A stretch of DNA of 10,285 bases from Parvularculaceae bacterium (GTDB lineage Bacteria; Pseudomonadota; Alphaproteobacteria; Caulobacterales; Parvularculaceae): assembly GCA_013389125.1 (NCBI GenBank), contig JACADX010000106.1, forward strand, positions 1 through 10,285, written 5' to 3'. Both the position numbers and the translations under genes were made by a program. The notes beneath the pieces were generated by a model that did no database searches, was not told the origin of the DNA, and saw only the letters and a program-made list of their open reading frames with translations. Shown one piece after another: positions 5,920 through 10,285 of the stretch (position 1 is its first letter; every line of letters starts with the position of its first letter).

Positions 5920-8637
5920 TCATGCCGTCGCCTTCAAGACGGTCGCGGCGGCGCCGAGCACGGCGAGCAGCCGAGACTCGATCGCCTGCAGCAGCCGATT
6001 GTCTTCGATCTTCGCGCCGTCCTGCGTCTGGAGATAGAACGCGTCGACGGCGCGCTCGCCATAGGTCGCAACGTGGGCCGATTTAATGGCGACCCCGAGT
6101 TCGGCGAGCGCCGAGGCGAGGCTGAACAGGAGGCCCGGGCGATCCCGCCCCTCCGCTTCGACGACCACCGCCGAGTCCGAGGCGTCAGCGTCGACGCGGA
6201 CTCTCGCCGGCACGGAAAATAGCGCCCGCTTGTCGCCGATGCGGCGGACGAGCGACGGCGGCTGGGACGGTTTCGATCGCGCGGCGGCGAGCAGCGCGGC
6301 ATGCAGACGGCGCACGAAGTCGGCGGTCGCGTCGGGATTGAGGCCGTCGGGAGGCTGCAGCGCGAAGACGTCGATGATCTTGCCGTCGTCAAGCGTCACG
6401 GCGTGCACGCTTCTTACATTGCCGCCGGCGCCGGCGACCGCGCCCGCAAGGTCGGCGAGAAGACCTGGCCGGTCGTCGGCGTAAACGATCGCCTCGACGT
6501 CATCATCGCGGATCGACGCGGCGACGCCGCACCCTTCGGGGCTTCGGGCGAGATCGGCGGCCCTTGCAAAGGCGTCGGGTTCGATCATCGCCAGGGTCTC
6601 ATCGGAAAGGCGGCGCATGAAGGCGGCGCGTTCCGCCTTCGGCCAGTCTTCGAGCAGGACCTCGGCGTCTTTCCGGTTCTTTCCGGCGCGTTCGCTCATC
6701 CACGCCGCGAGCGCCTCATCGCCTCCCTTGAGAAAGGCCTCGGCGCCGCAATAAAGCGCCGTAATCTGCTTTTTCGTCCAGTTGTCCCATGCCGTGGCGC
6801 TCACCGCGCGGAGATGGCAGACGGCGATGACCAGCAGAAGGTCAAGGTTTTCAGGAGTCCTCACCGCTTCGGCGAAACCCTTGATGGCGCGGGCCTCGCC
6901 GAGATTTCGGCGGTGCGCGACATCAATCATGAAGAAGGGCCGCGCGGCGCACCAGGCGACGACGGCCGCGTCCTCGTCGCTGAGACGGAGGCGCCGCGCG
7001 ACGCGCCCGATCAGCGCTTCCGCTTCCTCCGTCGACGGCTCCTTCAAGGACCAGCCGGCCTGATGAAGCAGCACGCCGATGTAGAACGTCGCGAGGCGGT
7101 CTTCGTTGCGCTCAAGGATTCGCGTCGCGATCGGATGCTCTTCGGCGAGATCGCCGGCGCGGATCCGCGACAGGACGCCGATCGATTGAAAAACATGCTC
7201 TTCAAGCGAGTAGCGGCGATAAAGGCCGAATTCGACGCGCCCCGTGATCTGCCCGAGACAGGGTATGTACTTGCCGAGCAATCCCGTTTCCGACATCACG
7301 CGAAGCAGCTTGATCGGGTCTTTCGCCGAGACGATCGACGCTTTGAAGAGCTGCGCGACGATGGGATCCCGCCGCACGTCGCTCGTCACCGCATTGGCGT
7401 TCTTCGAAATCAGATCGAGCGCATCGGGGTGAAAGTCGATCTCGGGCCTTTTCGCGAACGCGCGGAAATAGCGGAATAGCTCCGCCGGATTTTTCGCGGC
7501 GGCGGAGGCGCTCGCAAAATCGAGCCTGCCGTTCTTCAGCCGAAGGTTGATCCTGCCGCCCGCTTCGTCGGACTGAAGGGCTTTCGGCAGGGGCAGCGGC
7601 GCGCGGTCAAGAAGCTTGGCGTTTTCTTCCTCAATGCGCGCCCAGAAGATGCGCGTCAGCCGTCCGATCTCCATCGTCGTTACGAAATAGTGCTTCATCA
7701 TGCGTTCCGCGGCGGTCATGCCGCCGCGATCCGCGTAACCGAGCCTTTCGGCGAGCATCGGCTGCACGTCGAACGTGAGCCTTTCGTCAGGTCGGCCGCG
7801 AAGATCGTGGAGGTGAACGCGCACCGAAAGGAGAAATCGTTCCGCCTTTTTGAGGGATTGGGCGTCATCGGGCCTGAAAATGGCGCCGCGCTTCGGGGCT
7901 TCGCCGAGCGGGCGGCCGTAAAGCGCGCGATAGATCCAGCCGATGACGTGGATGTCGCGGAGCCCGCCTTTGCCTTCCTTAAGATCGGGCTCGGAAAGAT
8001 AGCGGGATTGATTGGACCTTTCGTGCCGCTTCTCCTGCTCCGCGCGTTTGGCCTTCACGAACTTCGCTTTCGTTCGCCAGCGGAGCATCTCGAACTTCGA
8101 GGCGAAATCCTTGAACAGCTTTTCGTCGCCGACGATGAAGCGCGCGTCGAGAAAGGCCGTCATCGCGGTCACCTCGTTTTCGGCGAGCTTCGCCGCCGAT
8201 TGCGGCGTGTGAACGCCCTGGCCGACGATAAGCCCTGCGTCATACAGCGGAAAAATGATCGCCGAGACGAACGGCTTCAGCGCGTCCTCGGAAAGGCCGG
8301 AGTGTAAGATGAGAAGATCAACGTCCGAAAGCGGCGCAAGCTGGCCGCGCCCGTAGCCGCCGGTCGCCGCGACGGCGGCGCGCGATTTCGGTGGCAAAAG
8401 CCCGTTCGCTTCGCCGACCAGCGCGACGAGGGCTTCATCGACGATCTGCGAGAGGCGAGCGACGATGATGTCGCCGCGCGCATATTGTTCAAGCAAGGCG
8501 CGTCGCGCTTCGATCAGGGATTTTTTCAACGCCGCGCCGACCGCGCCGTAACTCTGGCCGGAGCGTTCGGCGTCAAAGGCGGCCTCGAGGCGCGCTCGAA
8601 CCGCCCCGGCGCGCAGAATGCCCCCGCTTTCGCTCAC
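5920..8637 (-). CDS. glnD: PII uridylyltransferase GlnD with a degenerate HD domain
   Basis: Cytoplasmic nitrogen sensor that uridylylates PII proteins when glutamine is low; normal members also remove the UMP. The open frame reaches a TTG at 8670 (916 codons, the numbering used here), one base after mutS. A GTG at 8637 with AAAGG eight bases before it is the better start, giving 905 residues. The nucleotidyltransferase motif is intact: G-G-Y-G-R-G-Q-L-A-P-L-S-D-V-D-L-L at 104-120, with catalytic D116 and D118. So is the family block E-G-K-G-G-L-R-D-I-H at 232-241. Two ACT domains, which bind glutamine, carry D-R-P-G-L-L at 733-738 and 843-848. The HD domain (about 487-625) is unusual: His492 is kept, but HD is HQ (536-537) and DHS is EPS (544-546). 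The usual His of the HLLM motif is Pro, and VADI is VCHL. The enzyme probably adds UMP but cannot remove it. Confidence 0.95.
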   Translation of the reverse strand: MSESGGILRAGAVRARLEAAFDAERSGQSYGAVGAALKKSLIEARRALLEQYARGDIIVARLSQIVDEALVALVGEANGLLPPKSRAAVAATGGYGRGQLAPLSDVDLLILHSGLSEDALKPFVSAIIFPLYDAGLIVGQGVHTPQSAAKLAENEVTAMTAFLDARFIVGDEKLFKDFASKFEMLRWRTKAKFVKAKRAEQEKRHERSNQSRYLSEPDLKEGKGGLRDIHVIGWIYRALYGRPLGEAPKRGAIFRPDDAQSLKKAERFLLSVRVHLHDLRGRPDERLTFDVQPMLAERLGYADRGGMTAAERMMKHYFVTTMEIGRLTRIFWARIEEENAKLLDRAPLPLPKALQSDEAGGRINLRLKNGRLDFASASAAAKNPAELFRYFRAFAKRPEIDFHPDALDLISKNANAVTSDVRRDPIVAQLFKASIVSAKDPIKLLRVMSETGLLGKYIPCLGQITGRVEFGLYRRYSLEEHVFQSIGVLSRIRAGDLAEEHPIATRILERNEDRLATFYIGVLLHQAGWSLKEPSTEEAEALIGRVARRLRLSDEDAAVVAWCAARPFFMIDVAHRRNLGEARAIKGFAEAVRTPENLDLLLVIAVCHLRAVSATAWDNWTKKQITALYCGAEAFLKGGDEALAAWMSERAGKNRKDAEVLLEDWPKAERAAFMRRLSDETLAMIEPDAFARAADLARSPEGCGVAASIRDDDVEAIVYADDRPGLLADLAGAVAGAGGNVRSVHAVTLDDGKIIDVFALQPPDGLNPDATADFVRRLHAALLAAARSKPSQPPSLVRRIGDKRALFSVPARVRVDADASDSAVVVEAEGRDRPGLLFSLASALAELGVAIKSAHVATYGERAVDAFYLQTQDGAKIEDNRLLQAIESRLLAVLGAAATVLKATA

Positions 8638-8671
8638 ACGGCCCTCGCCTTTTGTGCTGCGATGCAGCAAA

Positions 8672-10285
8672 TCAATCAGGTTTGAGCAGCGATTTCAATC
8701 GGTAGATTGCGTCGAGCGCGTCTCTTGGAGAAAGCCGGTCGGGGTCGAGCGCCGCCAGTTCGCGCGCCAGGCGATCATCTGTCGTCGGCGCCGCTTCGGG
8801 CTCAGGCGCTGTTGATGCGAAAAGCGGCAGCTCGGCGAGGGACCCCGGCCTTCGCTTATCGCTTTCGAGCCGCCTCAGGATCTCATTGGCGCGGCTGATC
8901 ACGTTCTGCGGCAGACCGGCGAGCTTGGCGACCGCGACGCCGTAGGACCGGTCGGCCGGGCCCATCGCAATCTCGTGGAGGAAGACGACATCGCCTTTGA
9001 ACTCCTTGACCCGCATCGACACGTTCTGGAGCCGCGGCAGCGATTGCGACAGCGCCGTCAGCTCGTGATAGTGCGTCGCAAAAAGTCCACGGCAGCGATT
9101 CCTGTCGTGAATATGCTCGACCGCCGCCCAGGCGATCGACATGCCGTCGAAGGTCGACGTGCCGCGCCCGATTTCGTCAAGGACGACAAGCGACCGCTCC
9201 GTCGCCTGATTGAGAATCGCCGCCGTCTCGATCATTTCGACCATGAAGGTCGATCGTCCTCTCGCGATGTCGTCAGCGGCGCCGACGCGGGAGAAGACGC
9301 GATCAGCGACGCCGATGCGCGCCGATTTCGCCGGAACGAACCCGCCGGCCTGCGCAAGGATGGCGATAAGGGCGTTCTGACGAAGAAAGGTCGATTTCCC
9401 CGCCATGTTGGGGCCGGTCACCAGCCAGAGCCGGCCGCCCGACTCGTCGCCGAGCGCGCAGTCATTGGCGATAAAGGCCCCGGCCCCGGCGCGCCGATTT
9501 TACGCCTCGACGACGGCGTGGCGGCCGCCTTTGACGTCGAAAGCAAGGCTCGCGTCGATTTCCGGTCGGACGTAATTTTCCTCGGCCGCCATTTCGGCGA
9601 AGGACTGCGCGACGTCGATCGCCGCGATCGCTTCCCCCGCCGCGGCGAATGACGCCGCGCGTTCCATAATATCTGCGCGCAATCTGTCAAAGATCTCAAG
9701 CTCGCGCGCCGCCGCTTCATCGCCTGCGCGCGTGATCCGGGCGTCAAGATCGGCGAGTTCGCCGGTCGTGAACCGCGCCGCGCTCGCCAGGGTCTGGCGA
9801 TGGATGAACGCGTCGCGCGCGGGTCCCGTCTGCAGCGCATCGCCGGCGGAGGGCGGCGTTTCAACGAAATAGCCGAGGACGTTGTTATGGCGGATCTTGA
9901 GGCTCTTGACCCCGGTCGTCTCGCGATATTGGGATTCAAGTCCTAAAATGACGCGCCGCGCCTCATCACGCAGCGTTGTGGCGGCGTCGAGCCCGGCGTC
10001 AAATCCTTTCGCGATGAATCCGCCGTCCCGCGCATGGTGCGGCGGATTCGGCGCAAGCGCCTCCGTCAGTAAGCGGATCAGCGATGAAAACCCGGCCCCG
10101 CCGCGCGCCTCGAGCGCCGCCGCCGCGCCCTGAAGCTCGCCCGGGGGTTCATGTCTCGACAAGATCGCGGCGATCGCGCGCGCCGCTTCGAGCCCGTCGC
10201 GAATGGCGGCGAGATCGCGCGGTCCGCCCCGCGCGAGCGACAGCCGCGATAACGCACGGGCGATATCGGGCGCGCCGCGAAGAAC
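8672..10285 (-). pseudogene. mutS: DNA mismatch repair protein MutS, partial, with an in-frame stop
   Basis: Mismatch recognition ATPase that binds mispaired bases and recruits MutL. The window holds the C-terminal part; the frame is open to the right edge, so the N-terminal mismatch-binding domain lies outside. From the edge, 261 codons cover the core and clamp regions (S-R-L-S-L-A-R-G-G-P-R-D-L near the start; I-R-H-N-N-V-L-G-Y-F-V-E; F-I-H-R-Q-T), ending G-G-R-H-A-V-V-E-A. A TAA at 9502-9500 follows. The same frame then continues for 275 codons with the expected F-I-A-N-D-C and a complete ATPase domain: Walker A G-P-N-M-A-G-K-S, S-T-F-M-V-E-M, Walker B V-V-L-D-E with I-G-R-G-T-S, and A-T-H-Y-H-E-L. 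No base is missing, so this is a nonsense codon rather than a net frameshift. A product stopped there would lack ATPase activity. It could equally be a sequencing error. The usual Pro of RHPVVE is Ala here. Confidence 0.9.
9500..9502 (-). other. In-frame TAA stop inside mutS
   Basis: The minus strand reads GAG GCG TAA AAT CGG CGC between the RHAVVE motif and F-I-A-N-D-C. The codon register at 10285, 10162 and 9421 is the same, which shows directly that the frame is unchanged across the stop. One base change (for example from TTA, TCA, CAA, GAA or AAA) would create it; a compensated pair of indels in the GC-rich stretch that follows is also possible. Confidence 0.9.

Noticed and set aside
6301..7479. 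Long plus-strand open frame (392 codons) inside glnD
   Set aside because: It is antisense to a confidently identified glnD, its composition is the arginine- and glycine-rich pattern of GC-rich shadows, and no family is recognisable.
8672..9421. Treating the two mutS open frames as separate genes
   Set aside because: They are in the same frame and together give a continuous MutS; the second would need to start at a GTG inside the Walker A region.

Overview
The window is GC-rich and every convincing gene lies on the minus strand. The order mutS > glnD > murJ (mviN) > trpS and the protein sequences point to an alphaproteobacterium, most likely of the order Hyphomicrobiales (Rhizobiales). A Methylocystis/Beijerinckia-like relative is my best guess, from memory of gene order rather than any search.

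Layout, in the direction of transcription from the right edge: (1) 10285-8672, the C-terminal two thirds of mutS, entering from outside the window and broken by an in-frame TAA at 9502-9500. (2) 8670/8637-5920, glnD, the PII uridylyltransferase; its nucleotidyltransferase and ACT domains look normal, but the HD (uridylyl-removing) domain has lost most of its metal-binding residues. (3) A 117-base gap with two small hairpins. (4) 5802-4198, murJ, the lipid II flippase. (5) 4187-3171, trpS, ten bases behind murJ, with its ribosome binding site overlapping the murJ stop. (6) 3144/3084-1831, a membrane-anchored protein of unknown function whose C-terminal half is a tandem array of about 34-residue repeats with a G/S-D-H-E-x-R-L-A core. 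(7) About 200 bases of intergenic DNA with a strong 9-bp hairpin of a kind common in dispersed rhizobial intergenic elements. (8) 1624-239, an APC-superfamily amino acid permease. (9) 238-1, non-coding DNA with short hairpins.

The first five genes are tightly packed and could be one transcript of housekeeping functions: mismatch repair, nitrogen signalling, peptidoglycan precursor export and tRNA charging. The permease is probably transcribed separately. I see no mobile element, phage, CRISPR array, tRNA or rRNA. The unusual content is in the genes themselves: the stop inside an otherwise well-preserved mutS, a GlnD that should be unable to remove UMP from PII, and the repeat protein next to trpS.
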